From: Lolium rigidum
Taxonomy: Eukaryota > Streptophyta > Magnoliopsida > Poales > Poaceae
NCBI RefSeq assembly: GCF_022539505.1
Contig: NC_061514.1
Span: forward strand, 215,163,837 to 215,227,836
Direction of reading: 5' to 3'
DNA: 64,000 bases
Notes under the pieces: model-generated
The model's database searches: none
The model's input: only the letters and a program-made list of their open reading frames with translations
What the model was told of the DNA's origin: nothing
Part shown: piece after piece, positions 45,402 to 56,500 of the stretch
How positions within the stretch are numbered: the first letter of the stretch is position 1
Layout: the number at the start of each line of letters is the position of its first letter
Program-made: the position numbers and the translations under genes

Positions 45402-46395
45402 CTCCCTCGCCTCCTAAGTCGTCCTCAAGTGGTGGCATCTTGGAGACTTGTGTATTGAGCTTGTCGAAGTAGAGCTTCTTGGCGCTTGGCGTTGTGCATT
45501 GCCATGCCATATGACCCTTTGCCTTGCACACCTCACATAGGAGATTGGGACATTCCCGTGGAGGATGGCCTTGTTGCTTGCACTTGTAGCATCGGAGTCC
45601 ATAGGCGTATGGCGAAGTAGGGGCCATTATGGTGGTGGCACAAGAGGGAGAAGTCGCCGTATGAGGAAGGTCTTCATGTCGAGGTTCTCGTCTTCTTGCC
45701 TCATCACCATGTCTTGAGTGGTGTCGTCGAAGATCATGTGTGGACGGGTGTCGATGTAGACCATGAGGTGGTGGTGGTCGACAACGATCATGAGATGGTG
45801 TGAGTCGATGACGGTCCTTGCCATGCCTAGATGATGGCTCATGTTGGGGGCGTTCTTGATGCTCCATATGATGTCCTTGATGTCGATGATCTTGTGCATA
45901 AGCACTCTCATGATGGCGCCTTGGGGAGCTCGGAGACCAATGTCGACGACGATCATGTTGGGGACGCTCTTGATGATCCATAAGATGGTGCCATCGTGGA
46001 GGTCCTCGATCTTCATATGTAGCTCCATTAGCCGAGTAGGGGTATGTGGGAGCATCGGCGTTGTACAAGGTGGAGTCGAGTTGAGGCTCCGCCATGATGT
46101 CGATGTCGTAAGCGTGGCGTTGCTCCACCATGTCGTCCACGCTTGATGAGCCATTGTCGATGTAGAGCTCGTTGATGTCGTCCTCAAGGTGGTGCTCCAC
46201 CATGTCGTCCATGTTGGCGATGCTCGCGGAGCCATAGTCGGTGTAGAGCTCCTCGATGTCGGTCATGTTGGTGATGCTCGCGGAGCCATAGTCGGTGTAG
46301 AGCTCCACATGTTCCTCCACATCCGCGGTGATTGAAGAGGTATCCTCCTCGAAGTGCTCCGTGTACTCCTCCGTATCTTCATCTTCGCTATCCAT
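45286..46395 (-). CDS. Element G gag-like ORF, N-terminal part
   Basis: A 369-codon frame starts MDSEDEDTEEY at 46395, homologous to the F ORF start. Acidic repeats (YTDYGSAS, DDMVEHHLEDD) fill residues 1-110 and a His/Arg/Pro-rich part (RHRLTPSHDR type) fills about 140-250. Two canonical CX2CX4HX4C zinc knuckles follow, encoded at 45496-45591 (CYKCKQQGH... and CEVCKAKGHMAWQC). The frame is lost after about 45340 by the extra C in the 51-base repeat, and the last residues before 45286 are out of frame. Paired knuckles with a basic region point to RNA or DNA binding as in retroelement nucleocapsids. Confidence 0.72.
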   Translation of the reverse strand: MDSEDEDTEEYTEHFEEDTSSITADVEEHVELYTDYGSASITNMTDIEELYTDYGSASIANMDDMVEHHLEDDINELYIDNGSSSVDDMVEQRHAYDIDIMAEPQLDSTLYNADAPTYPYSANGATYEDRGPPRWHHLMDHQERPQHDRRRHWSPSSPRRHHESAYAQDHRHQGHHMEHQERPQHEPSSRHGKDRHRLTPSHDRCRPPPPHGLHRHPSTHDLRRHHSRHGDEARRREPRHEDLPHTATSPSCATTIMAPTSPYAYGLRCYKCKQQGHPPRECPNLLCEVCKAKGHMAWQCTTPSAKKLYFDKLNTQVSKMPPLEDDLGGEGVEHGEHGILPSPTEAHGVEHGEHGDSPFTYGGAWSWDG

Positions 46396-48422
46396 GTTAG
46401 CACGATGGTATCTATATGGTGTATGTTAGTGGAAGAACACTACCTCGCAATCTTACCGTGGTATGACAAGATTGGGGTGATCCAACAAACCGAGAGTTAG
46501 AACAATTGTATCGGGCACTCACACAAAGACACACGCAAAAGCTAGCAAATATGGTGGTAGGTGAGTGTGGTGGAAAACCAAAAGACGAAATCCGAAATCA
46601 AGTTTGTTGTTAAGAGTGGGTGAAGTCCAACGAAATCAAATGTCAAAGTGATGATCACTAGAAACACGGAAAAGATATGGAACACACACACGAGATGAAC
46701 GGGGTTAGTGCGACCAAGGAATGAGCGGAAAAGTGTATGAAGCCCTTAATCAAGGGTGCTCGGTGTCACACTAACACAAGAAGAGATCAAAGCTTGGTTG
46801 CAAACGAAGAGACAACAAGATTTACACGCGGCCTCTCTTCTCTTTTCTCTCTTGTTGCTTAAAAGCTTTTCCTCTTTTGTATTTGGTGGCACTTGCACTC
46901 TTTTGTATCTATGGTGGCGCTTTGTACACTTTGGTATGTATGATGGCACTATGCACACTTGTGCTATTTTTGTATTTTGGCGGCTTTTTCTCGCACTATG
47001 TTAGCGTTAGCTCGCTTTTGCTATCTTGCCACACGAGTTTTTCTTAGAAGCTTTACTCCACACGACACACACACCTCACAATCGGGGCCACGTGCAATGT
47101 CTCGCAACACTCGATAAGCAATGCTCGTAGGATAGATCGCAAAAGGAAGAGGGGCTACAAGGTGGAGAGCAAGTTATACCTAGATGAAAAGTTAGGCGGT
47201 GTCGGAACACACAACTTGCGATGATGGCGACGATGGTGTCGTAGTTGCGCCGGAGTCCGGGGTGCCGAAGGTGTCGCCGCGGTGTTGATGTAGACGCGGA
47301 AGCTCGATGGACAATCCTTGCACTCCACAACGGAAACCGGGCAAAATAAGTCAATGCCCGAAAATTTGGTACACGACGAGCGATCGAAGGTGTCAAAATT
47401 TTGGAGTCGGAAAATTTCGGAAACGGTGTCAAAAATAGAGTCAAGATGAAAGGGGATAACTGTGAAAGTGTGGGGTCAAACGGGCGCCGGAAAGTTGTCA
47501 AAATTTGGAGCAAAAAGTGGAGTCAAAATGGGCGAAAATTGGGTCAAACCCGGTCCAGAACCCGGTCAAACCGGACCTGGGACCGGCCGGCCCGGTCCAG
47601 AACCGGATCTGGAACCGGATGGGCCCCTGGACTTGGTCCGGATGGCACCGGTCTGAGCCCCGGTTGCAGACCGGACGGCCCGGTCAGAAATCCGGTCTGA
47701 CCGGATTTTGCGCTGGGCGTGCGAGCTGAAGCTGGGCAGATTCTGCGCGTGAGGATCTGGAGGAAATCGAGCGGAAGCTGGGGCTGCTTTGCTGCGGCCT
47801 GGAGCGAGCGGGATGCGGCGGCGGTCTGGGGCGGTGGTCGTTGGCTCGCGCGGGCAGAGGCGTGCGGGCGAGCAGCGGTGGTGGCCGCGAGTGGGCCAGG
47901 CGGGCGGGTGGCTTGGGCCGGCGGGAGAGGAAGTGGAGCGGGAGCGCGCTGCTGGCGACGGGGCTTGGCTGGCGGCAGGGCGGGCGCGCGTTGGAGGGAG
48001 CAGGGCCAGGGGCCAGGCGGGCAGGAGCGGCTAGGCGGCGGTTGGCCCAGGCGGCGCGGGCCTGGCTGCTTGCGCGGTGGGCGAGCGGCGGCGGGTGGGG
48101 CCAGACGGCGTGGATGGAGCAGCGGTGGCCCGAGGATCAAGCGTTGACCAAAACGAGGGAGATGAACACACAGCCTGTTCTTCACCAAAACAGACCAAAA
48201 ATGCTCAGATTCGAACGAAATTGGACGAAATTGATGGGGAAAAGATGGGGAAGTAGTAGATCAATCACTCCAACACCAAATCCATGGACTAAAACCACTC
48301 AAAACGCAACGAAATCGCAGATCCGTCCAAAGGCAAATTAGGGCTATTTTTGGGGATTTTTTGGGGAAAATTTTCAGAGATGAAATTGGGTGGGTGGGGG
48401 GTCAAATCCGCGGAAACCAAAG
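46396..48422 (-). mobile_element. Element G untranslated leader
   Basis: About 2 kb between the primer site and the ORF. It contains a GC-rich part (47700-48160) with chance ORFs on both strands, CCGGTC/GACCGG-type repeats at 47545-47705 and a GTCAA-rich part (TTGAC on the element strand) at 47350-47570. The order matches the leader of element F. Confidence 0.7.
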
Positions 48423-48437
48423 GCTGCTGATACCATA
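48423..48437 (-). other. Variant primer binding site next to G 5' LTR
   Basis: On the minus strand TGGTATCAGCAGCC follows the LTR end by two bases. The first nine bases match the initiator-Met site TGGTATCAGAGC and the rest do not. Confidence 0.6.
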
Positions 48438-49487
48438 TGATGAGGTCTAAGACCCCGTTTGTGGCCCGATCTTGCGGTTGACCCGAAATCCAAGGAGGGA
48501 GAGAGGGAGAGCGCGAAGAACACGATGAACACGAAGAACTCACGCACGCACACCAACCCGATACAATCGATACTTACCCCCGTGGCTCGATGGACCGCGC
48601 CAATAGAATCAACCCGGGAGAGACGCGCGGTAGAATCCCGGAGTGAGAGATCGGTGAGGGAGATGAATCTAGGAGTGGGAGAGAGAGTGGGTAGCACTAG
48701 AATCTCACACTCACAAATCCAATCATCCAACAAGGGTAGCCTTGATACAAAGGGGATGAAACCCTAGGGAGACAAAGCTCAAATCCATGTCTAAGCCTAA
48801 ATCTTGTCTAAAGAGGTAAGGGGGCGACCTAGGGGCTTATATAGGCATACAAGGCAGCATGGGTCGAAAAGGTACAAGTTGGTGGGTCAAACCCGACGAA
48901 TCCGGTCACAGGGCCGGTCTGACCGGGCCTGGGACCGGCCCATCCGGTCCACAACCGGATCCTGGACCGGGCGGTGACCGGGCGAGGCTTCGGGAGCCCC
49001 GGGATTGCTTCCGGATGGCACCGGTCGACGTTCCGGTCGAAAACCGGCCAGGCCGGTCGGGAGCCCGGTCGGACCGGGCCTGTGGACCGGGTGGTCCGGT
49101 CGGGAGCCCGGTCAGACCGGGCCTGTGACCGGGCGGCCTTCCTCCTCTCGTCTCTTCTTCCTCTTCCCTCCTTCTTCCTTCATTCTTCTTCTTCTCTCTT
49201 CCTTGCACCATGGGAGTTCCTTCTCTCCGGTTCCTCGATGACTCTTGTACCTAATGACATGTAACACACCGACATGAGGTAGCATTCCATCCAAGGTACT
49301 GACGAGGTCGAGTGTCGAGAGGAAAGAGTTCACCTTGACGTATATGGCGGGGGTTTATGTTGTTGGTCCACTTGGGGGACTCCTTGGCCATGGCGTAGCG
49401 TCGATGATAGGCGGGGTTGCGCTTGTTGGTCCACTTGGGGGACTCCGTGGCCATGGTGTGGCGTCGACGATAGGCGGGGCTACATCA
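48438..49487 (-). mobile_element. Composite G outer 5' LTR (L3)
   Basis: 1,050 bases, ends TGATGAGGTC and GGCTACATCA, nearly identical to L1. A TATA-like CCTATATAAG lies at 48835-48844 on the minus strand, with CCGGTC-type palindromic repeats at about 48895-49135. Confidence 0.87.
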
Positions 49488-49740
49488 TTACTTCACACCC
49501 GTCGAAGGTTTTTTCGAGTTCATTGTATGCATATTTGTATGCTATCATGCTATCACTGACTGCGTCGCACTTGTTCATCACTTTTTGTGCTACCAACTGA
49601 GAGTCACCAAAGATTTTCAGGCGCATTGCGCCGCACGCTTTTGCCATCTTCATCCCATGGAGAAGAGCTTCATATTCGGCTTCATTATTCGATGCATTGA
49701 GGAAGGTCATCCGCAATATGTATTTCATCTTGTCACCATG
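49488..49740 (-). pseudogene. Gypsy RNase H fragment K, N-terminal part
   Basis: The minus-strand frame contains NNEAEYEALLHGMKMAKACG and FGDSQLV, the Glu and second Asp motifs of retroelement RNase H. It continues, after removal of composite G and one TTACT, into 41226-41140 (VNHVSRLNNDEA). The first active-site Asp block is missing because the sequence joins element H at about 49741. Confidence 0.75.
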
Positions 49741-50856
49741 CGGAGAGAGATAAGTATCACACCAAGTGAGAGAGTGGTAGTTGATAGATCACGTGAGGCC
49801 ATTTCGGTTTCTAACAACTTACCATCTACCTCTAGTGTGTCCTCTTTTATTTCCATAGGTACATCATGTACATGGTGCATAATGATGATGATATCACACC
49901 ATGCTTGCTTGAAGATGAACATGGAGGCCACATGGAGCCTACCACTTCCACGACACCTACCTCATATGAGCGGGACTACAAAGGTAACAACATAAGTGTT
50001 GATTATGCCATGATTCCACTAGTGGACATGAAGATTGATGAGTGCATGCATGATATTGATGATACAATTGCTATGTCACATGCTCCGTTCTTATTCCCAT
50101 GCCATGTTTTGCTTGATAACAATGTTGAACATGTGGAATTACTTGCTTGTGGCAATTTGACCATGCCATGCTATGATAAAACCTTGAACATGTTTTGTTC
50201 ACAATGTTTGCAATATTCTCACATTAATGCAACCAAAATGTTGAAAACTTGCTCTTTCCAATGCTTGGTTTGCAATTATGTTTGTGTGCTTGTTAGTGAG
50301 ATTGCCCCCATAGCTCTCTCAAATTCTGGAGATTTTGCTTATGTACATGTTGAGCATGCTCCCATGTTTACTCCGCATATTCACCATATCTATTATGATG
50401 CTTTGCTTAACGCTAATGGTGATGTGTAAAAGAAATGGAACATCATGATGGATGAGGTGTTCATATAGCATGCACACACGTTCTTTGCTTTGCCTATTGT
50501 GTGTGTAGGCACGCGGAAGACAAGGTCAACCTCGATTGAGCACGGGTTGACCAAAAGAGCTTTAGAGAGCTACCTTCGCAAGTGCTTCAATGAGAAAATC
50601 GAACCCACCACTTCGACTACACAAGATCTCTCGATGAGAGCACACCGACATCTTGCTAAGGTAACCTCCTTCTACTTGCGCTTCCTTGCTAAACCTGTGG
50701 AACTTTGGCTACTCTTTGAGTGTTGCTTTGATTGTCTTGTGCTATTGATAGAGCTCATGACTAGTAAAGGTACATTCAAGAGTTGTTTTCATCTACCTCC
50801 TCTATATGTTCACGATGAGTTATCGTTGAGGACGACTCTTTTTCAAGTGGGGGAGA
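49741..50856 (+). pseudogene. Element H, truncated F-family ORF
   Basis: Plus-strand relative of the F ORF, starting inside the region equal to F position ~26735. It retains MYMVHNDDDITPC, NISVDYAMIPLVDM and part of the NFSF region, then carries stops (TAA at 50427-50429, a TAG near 50466). The C-terminal block DLSMRAHRHLAKVTSFYLR follows and the frame reads through the polypurine tract. It keeps ~10 bases missing from F at the ORF junction. Non-functional. Confidence 0.72.
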
Positions 50857-51711
50857 TGATGCAGCCCGACCTTGGGTCTCCACCGCATCATGTGCGTCAA
50901 TGTCGACACGTCACATAAAGGTGAATCTTCTCCTTTATGCGTGCCTACAAATGTCTCTCATGAATGGTATGCTACTTCATCCTCCGTCATATGACCATGA
51001 TAGGAATACATCACCAAGTACGGAGGAAGTGGAGGACGCCATAGAGGCTCGAGGATTCAAGGCCGAGGCCGTGGAAGCATGGAAGAGATCGTCGAGGAGA
51101 AGGAAGAAGAGCTGGTGAAAACCGGCACTGCCGACCCCCACGCCGAACCAGTCCAACGTACGAACCGGCGCGCCGGAACCCCTTTTGAGGCATACCGACG
51201 CCACGCCCGGCCCGCCGAACTTACTGCCGGAATGCTACAAGAAGTGCTACCCTTATCCATTTGTATGCCTAAACTACCCCTCCTTAGTGGCTCCCTATAT
51301 ATAGGATCCCACCTCCCCCTTCATTTGGTAGAGTTGAATTGAGAACTTGGCAAGCCTCCACCATCCCTTTGGGATTAGGGAAACCCCCTCCTTAGATTAC
51401 CAAATCTATTGTATCAAGGCACTCCTTATATGATTAGTCTTTCACACATGTGATTCTACCGCCGGTCTCTCACACGTGTGACTCTATCGATCGTATACTG
51501 ACCTTTCTCTAGGGGATTCAACCTCATGTCTTTCTCTCGAGAGATTCTATCGGGATAGTGGTTCGGCTGTCGGGAGCAAACCGAATTGTATCGGCTTGGT
51601 GTGTGTTTTGCGTGCGTTCATTGTGTTCTTCGCCGAGTTCTTCGTGTTCATCTCTCTCCCCTCGTGTTCTTGGTCAATTCAGGCGACACAATCGAGGCTT
51701 AGCCCGCATCA
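50857..51711 (+). mobile_element. Element H 3' LTR
   Basis: 855 bases, ends TGATGC and GCATCA as in F, preceded by AGTGGGGGAGA. It has a TATA-like CTATATATAGG at 51294-51304. The F-type palindromic array is not conserved here. Confidence 0.77.
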
Positions 51712-52870
51712 CGACTTGGGAAGATAAGGAAGACACGAAGAAGCGCTTTCTGGATGATCCAGCTTGGGATTAAGCTGGTACTCAAGAGGTGGGTAATGTC
51801 ATGGACCTGACGAATATTGTGGAGTTCTCCTCCTCAGGCAAGCAACGACGCAGGCTCCAGAGGGCTGGAAGGAGGCCAGCTAGGATCGGTGGGCCCAAGT
51901 GGACTCAGTGAGGCACCAATGGGACGAGCACACGTCAACTCGTCGACGTCTAGAAGGGGCACGAAGGCAGCTAGATGGCGTGTCTAAGTAGGCTGGTTCC
52001 AGGGGTTACCGGTTGTCGTTGGACCAACATGTGATTTGTCTAGTTTCCCTGTCCTCTGCTTCTCTCTCTCTCGAACCAATGTTCCTCCAATCCTTCCTCT
52101 TGCTGAAGAATCGTGCGTTGTAGCCCTTGTGGTCTTGTATCCTCGAATGTGTGATCTAAGTGAGAGATAGTAGTGGCTCCATAGCATGGACAGAGCAAAG
52201 CTTTGCTGAATTTGAAACAACATGTTTGTATATTAGAATTGGAGGAGAAACAACGGCTGATGAACATCCAAATGGTAATGTAGCTGAGATAGTTGGATTT
52301 ATGTTGGTAAGGCCAACGTTAAATGATTTCTGCACCAAACAATAATTTTACATGAATGAGCACCGTGATATTTGTGATATGCATACTTTGATACTTGTCT
52401 ACCAAATGCTAGATAAGAATAAGCAGTAAGCATGAAACTATATATTTACATTGCTATCTCACATCTTCTCATTTTCAGTTTGGATCGATCTTAACGATGG
52501 CAAACCTAGTTGAACTCGATCAGCTCCACCGTCCATCAAGGTACTTGTGCGGGCGTCCGTCGAGCATCTCGGCCAGCGGCACGACAACGAGGTCTAACTG
52601 CAGTATTAGGACAACAGTGAGCTACTCCACGTGGCCTGGTCATTCACGATGGCATGGAGGCTGGGTCTTCCCCGATCTGAGCCAGACGTCCAGACGCAAT
52701 ACCTACGGTGCAGTTTCAGCTTTTCGCATAATCAGCGGCACGTCCGGCGAGCAGCCCGACAAAGACAACGACGAGGTCTAGTTGCGGGTTGAGGAAGATG
52801 GTGATCTGCGTATATATGGCCGACCGCTCATCAACCAAGGGCGGAAGGGCAAAATATAAGGGGTAGGTTG
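51712..52870. other. Unassigned region upstream of eIF3e
   Basis: The first part reads KKRFLDDPAWD then a stop (to 51773), followed by a purine-rich AAGAGGTGGGTAA and a possible TGTCATGGACC LTR start. It may be the 3' end of another retroelement but I cannot confirm it. The rest shows no gene. Confidence 0.35.
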
Positions 52871-53277
52871 GGAAAATATGTAGTGATACCATCCCTTATA
52901 TGGTACCATGATACCATTTCACAAAATTTGAATTCTAAGTATTAAAAAATTTCTAAATAAATTTGTGGTGGTTGACAAGATGTGTGTTTACATTTTCTAG
53001 ATTTTTCACAGACAAATTTAAAATACACCAAGAGAAAAAAAAGACAAATGATACGTGAATAATGTCATTTGTGTTTTTATCTTTATGTGACACTTTTTAT
53101 GCTTGATTTCTCATTTTTGTTGCTCTTAGGGTATTTTGAATTTGGTTATCAAGGTTACTGGGCACGTACACACGCATCTTGCGAACACCTAAAATTTTTG
53201 TTTTAATTTTTTTAACATTTAAATGTAAATTTTAAAAAGTGGTACCATGGTATTAAATAAGATGTAGTACCACTCTC
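52871..53277. mobile_element. MITE-like element upstream of eIF3e
   Basis: A 407-base AT-rich stretch with inverted-repeat arms of ~38 bases near each end (GTAGTGATACCATCCC and, complemented, GAGTGGTACTACATC; both include TACCATG.TACCA). It is flanked by a 10-base direct repeat GGGTAGGTTG at 52861-52870 and 53278-53287. The long duplication suggests a Mutator-type MITE. It ends ~230 bases before the eIF3e start codon. Confidence 0.6.
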
Positions 53278-53505
53278 GGGTAGGTTGACTTTTAGTTCCA
53301 AAATTAGCGGCACATCGTGTTTATTTTTTTTATTCCGTCCAGCCTCCACGTCGGATCTAGGCCTTGTCATCGCGTAACTCGTCCGTAACTATCCGTAGGT
53401 ATAGCATTTCCGCCCAAACCCTCCTCCACTCCCCGTATTCTCCTTCCCACCTGGCGCCGCCACTGTCGAACCCTAAAAACACTCCAACCACCGGAGAGAG
53501 CAGCC

Positions 53506-56500
53506 ATGGCGCAGTACGATCTGACGGCGCTCATGGCGGCACAGATGGACTGTCATCTGGTGTTCCCAATGCTGGAGTTCCTCCAGGAGCGCCAGCTCTA
53601 CGCCGACGAGGAGATCCTGCAGGGCAAGATCTGCCTCCTCAGTGGCACCAACATGGTCGACTACGCCATGGACATCCACAAATCGCTCCACGGCACCGAT
53701 GACGTACCCGCCGACATGGTCGCCCGCCGCTCCGAGGTCGTCGCGAGGCTTAGGACCCTCGACGAGGCCGCCGCGCCGATCGTCGCGTTCCTCTCCAACC
53801 AGCAGCTCGTGCAGGAGCTTAGGCCCGACAAGCAGTACAACATCCACATGCTCCAGGAGCGCTACCAGGTCCGTATGGGTTGCGCGGCTTGTCGAGTTTG
53901 TAGTATTGCTGGTATAGAAATTTGATTAGTGGGCATTCTGAATTTAGCATGTCGAGATGCGTATGGATCTTTTTTGTTAGCTTAGGATTCGACGTTGGAC
54001 ATATCTAATGATTATTAGCTTTACACACGATGCTTGATCTTTCTGTGGATTACGCACATTGACGGAGGAGTGGGGAGGCACATTTCTGATGTTGGTTTTG
54101 TATTTTCATCCATTCAACTCTTTTTTAAGCAGGGCAACCTTAACTTCATCTCTCAAGTCTAGTTGTTTTCCAGGAGTACATGATCATCTAATTGTCCTCA
54201 AGAAGCCTTGTGCACATTAGCACCGATTTGATGATAGAGAGTAAATTGTATTATTCGGATGTGTTATGTGCTAGCCAACTAATCAAATCCCTGTCAATTG
54301 TGCAGATTGGACCAGATCAGATTGAAGCTCTGTATCAGTATGCTAAGTTTCAGTTTGAGTGTGGTAACTACTCTGGTGCTGCTGATTTCTTGTACCAGTA
54401 TCGTGCTTTATGCACAAATAGTGAGAGAAGCTTGAGCGCCCTGTGGGGAAAGCTGGCAGCAGAGATATTGATGCAGAACTGGGATGTTGCGCAGGAGGAG
54501 CTTAATAGGTTGAAGGAGATCATTGATTCAAAGGTTTGCCTTCTATTATTTATAGCATTTCCCTTATTGCGTGTTTGCCTTATTTTTTTTTCTCTGTTTT
54601 CTTGTAGAACTTCTCATCACCTATAAATCAACTCCACAGTAGGATATGGCTGATGCATTGGAGTCTCTTTATCTTCTTTAACCATGAAAATGGAAAGAAT
54701 GGAATCATTGATCTATTCTTCCAGGACAGGTTTGTTTATTCGAAGCTCATTTTGATTTTCTTCTCATGTATCATGCTGTTACAATAGATAGTACTCTAGT
54801 GGCATAGTTATAGAACTCACCCCAACTACTGTGTATAACTAGTGAGCAGGATATCCTTAGTTTCTTCCACAGTTCAATGTAGGTAAAAGCAAACAAATCT
54901 GATAACTTAACACTCGGTCTTCTGCTATTGTATGTTATGAGCTGTTAGTGTGAATGGTAGAACCAACTGCTCTACCCGACCTAGGGCGTAGATTGTAGGG
55001 GAAGGAGGGGGTGGTGTGCGGTCGAGCCGGCGGACGCCGGCGGCAGGGCGCCGTTGTGCGCGGGCGAGGGAAAGAGTCGGCGGCTAGGGTTAGGGAGACC
55101 GACTCCTCAGGGAGTCGGCAATAATGATAATTATTATTGCTTGCCGTTTGTCTCGTTTACAACTTGTATATAAAGAGCTAAACTGATAAAGATTAATGGG
55201 CTAATCCCCTAGTTGGGCCCACGGTTGGGCCCCCTCCTCACGTATTCGATACCGGTCATAACATCTCTCCCCGCCTGTGCAAACAGCTCGTCCTCGAGCT
55301 GGTAGTCGGGGTAGTGCAGGCTGAACTCATCGCGCTTCTCCCAAGTGGCCTCCTCCTCCGGAAGACCTTCCCACTGCACCAGCAAGTACCAAATGTCGCG
55401 ACGGAGCTGGGCGCGTAACACCTTCGCCGCGCTCGGTAGGAGACGGCCATCGGCGATCGGTGGTAACGCCGGCGGTGCTGCAGGCGGCTCCCCATGGTAT
55501 GGTTTCAGGAGTCCCACATGAAAGACATCATGTATGCGAGAGCCTGGTGGCAGCTGAAGGCGATATGCAAGTGTTCCCACGCGCTCCAAGATGACGAAGG
55601 GCCCAGCGTAGCCAGGACCAAGCTTGCGCTTCGCACGCGGGTCGAGGGACTGGGTGGATCGATGAAGAAGGCGCAGCCACACACAGTCTCCCACCGCATA
55701 ATCCACCTCGCGATGATGGCCGTCGTAGTAGTGCTTGGCGATCTGCTGGGCCTGCACGAGACGTTGCCGCACCTCGGCAAGTATCTCGTCGCGGCTGCGG
55801 AGAAGCTCCCCCGCTGCCGCCGTCCGAGCGGTCGCCGGGTCGACCGGCAAGATGGGCGGTGGTAGTCGACCGTAGACCACCTCAAATAGCGTGGCACGCA
55901 GGGCGGAATGGTAGGAGGTGTTGTAGCAATATTCCGCCCAAGCGAGCCAATCCACCCATGCGTGAGGACGATCACCTGTAACACAGTGTAAGTACATGGC
56001 GATCACTTTGTTAACCACCTCGGACTGACCGTCCGTCTGAGGATGGAACGCCGTGCTGAACCGGAACTTGATGCCCGCCATCTTGAAAAGGTCACGCCAG
56101 ACGTGCCCCGTGAACACCGGATCCCGATCACTGATACGACGCGGGAAATCCGTGGAGGCGGACGATGCCGTCGAAGAAGGCACGAGCAACGGACGCGACG
56201 GTGTACTGGTGACCGAGCGCGATGAAGTGGGCGTACTTGGAGAAGCGGTCGACCACCGTGAGGATGACGGACTTGCCGCCCACCTTGGGGAGGCCCTCGA
56301 TGAAGTCCATGGAGATGTCGGCCCAGACCTGGGAGGGCACCTCCAGCGGCTGCAACATCCCCGCCGGTCGCGAGAGCGCAAGGACGATCACCTGCCATAT
56401 CTCGCAAGAGCGCACCCAGTCCCGGACCAAGGCCCGATCACTGGGGATGTAGAAGTCGGCGCCCATGCAAGAGGAGCCCCTCAGCCAGACGCCATGGCGC

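Larger units (their letters stand above)
41227..49487 (-). mobile_element. Composite element G: three LTRs, one target duplication
   Basis: An 8,261-base unit on the minus strand flanked by TTACT on both sides (41222-41226 and 49488-49492). Order from its 5' end: LTR (48438-49487), primer site, leader, long ORF, polypurine tract, LTR (42542-43422), a second primer site, 250 bases of interior, polypurine tract, LTR (41227-42271). The outer LTRs are nearly identical. The middle LTR is diverged and shorter. It is related to elements F and H by its ORF and polypurine tract. Confidence 0.85.

Noticed and set aside
47544..48341. Large GC-rich frames on both strands in the G leader
   Set aside because: Same reason: opposite-strand mirror frames of low-complexity DNA upstream of the real ORF.
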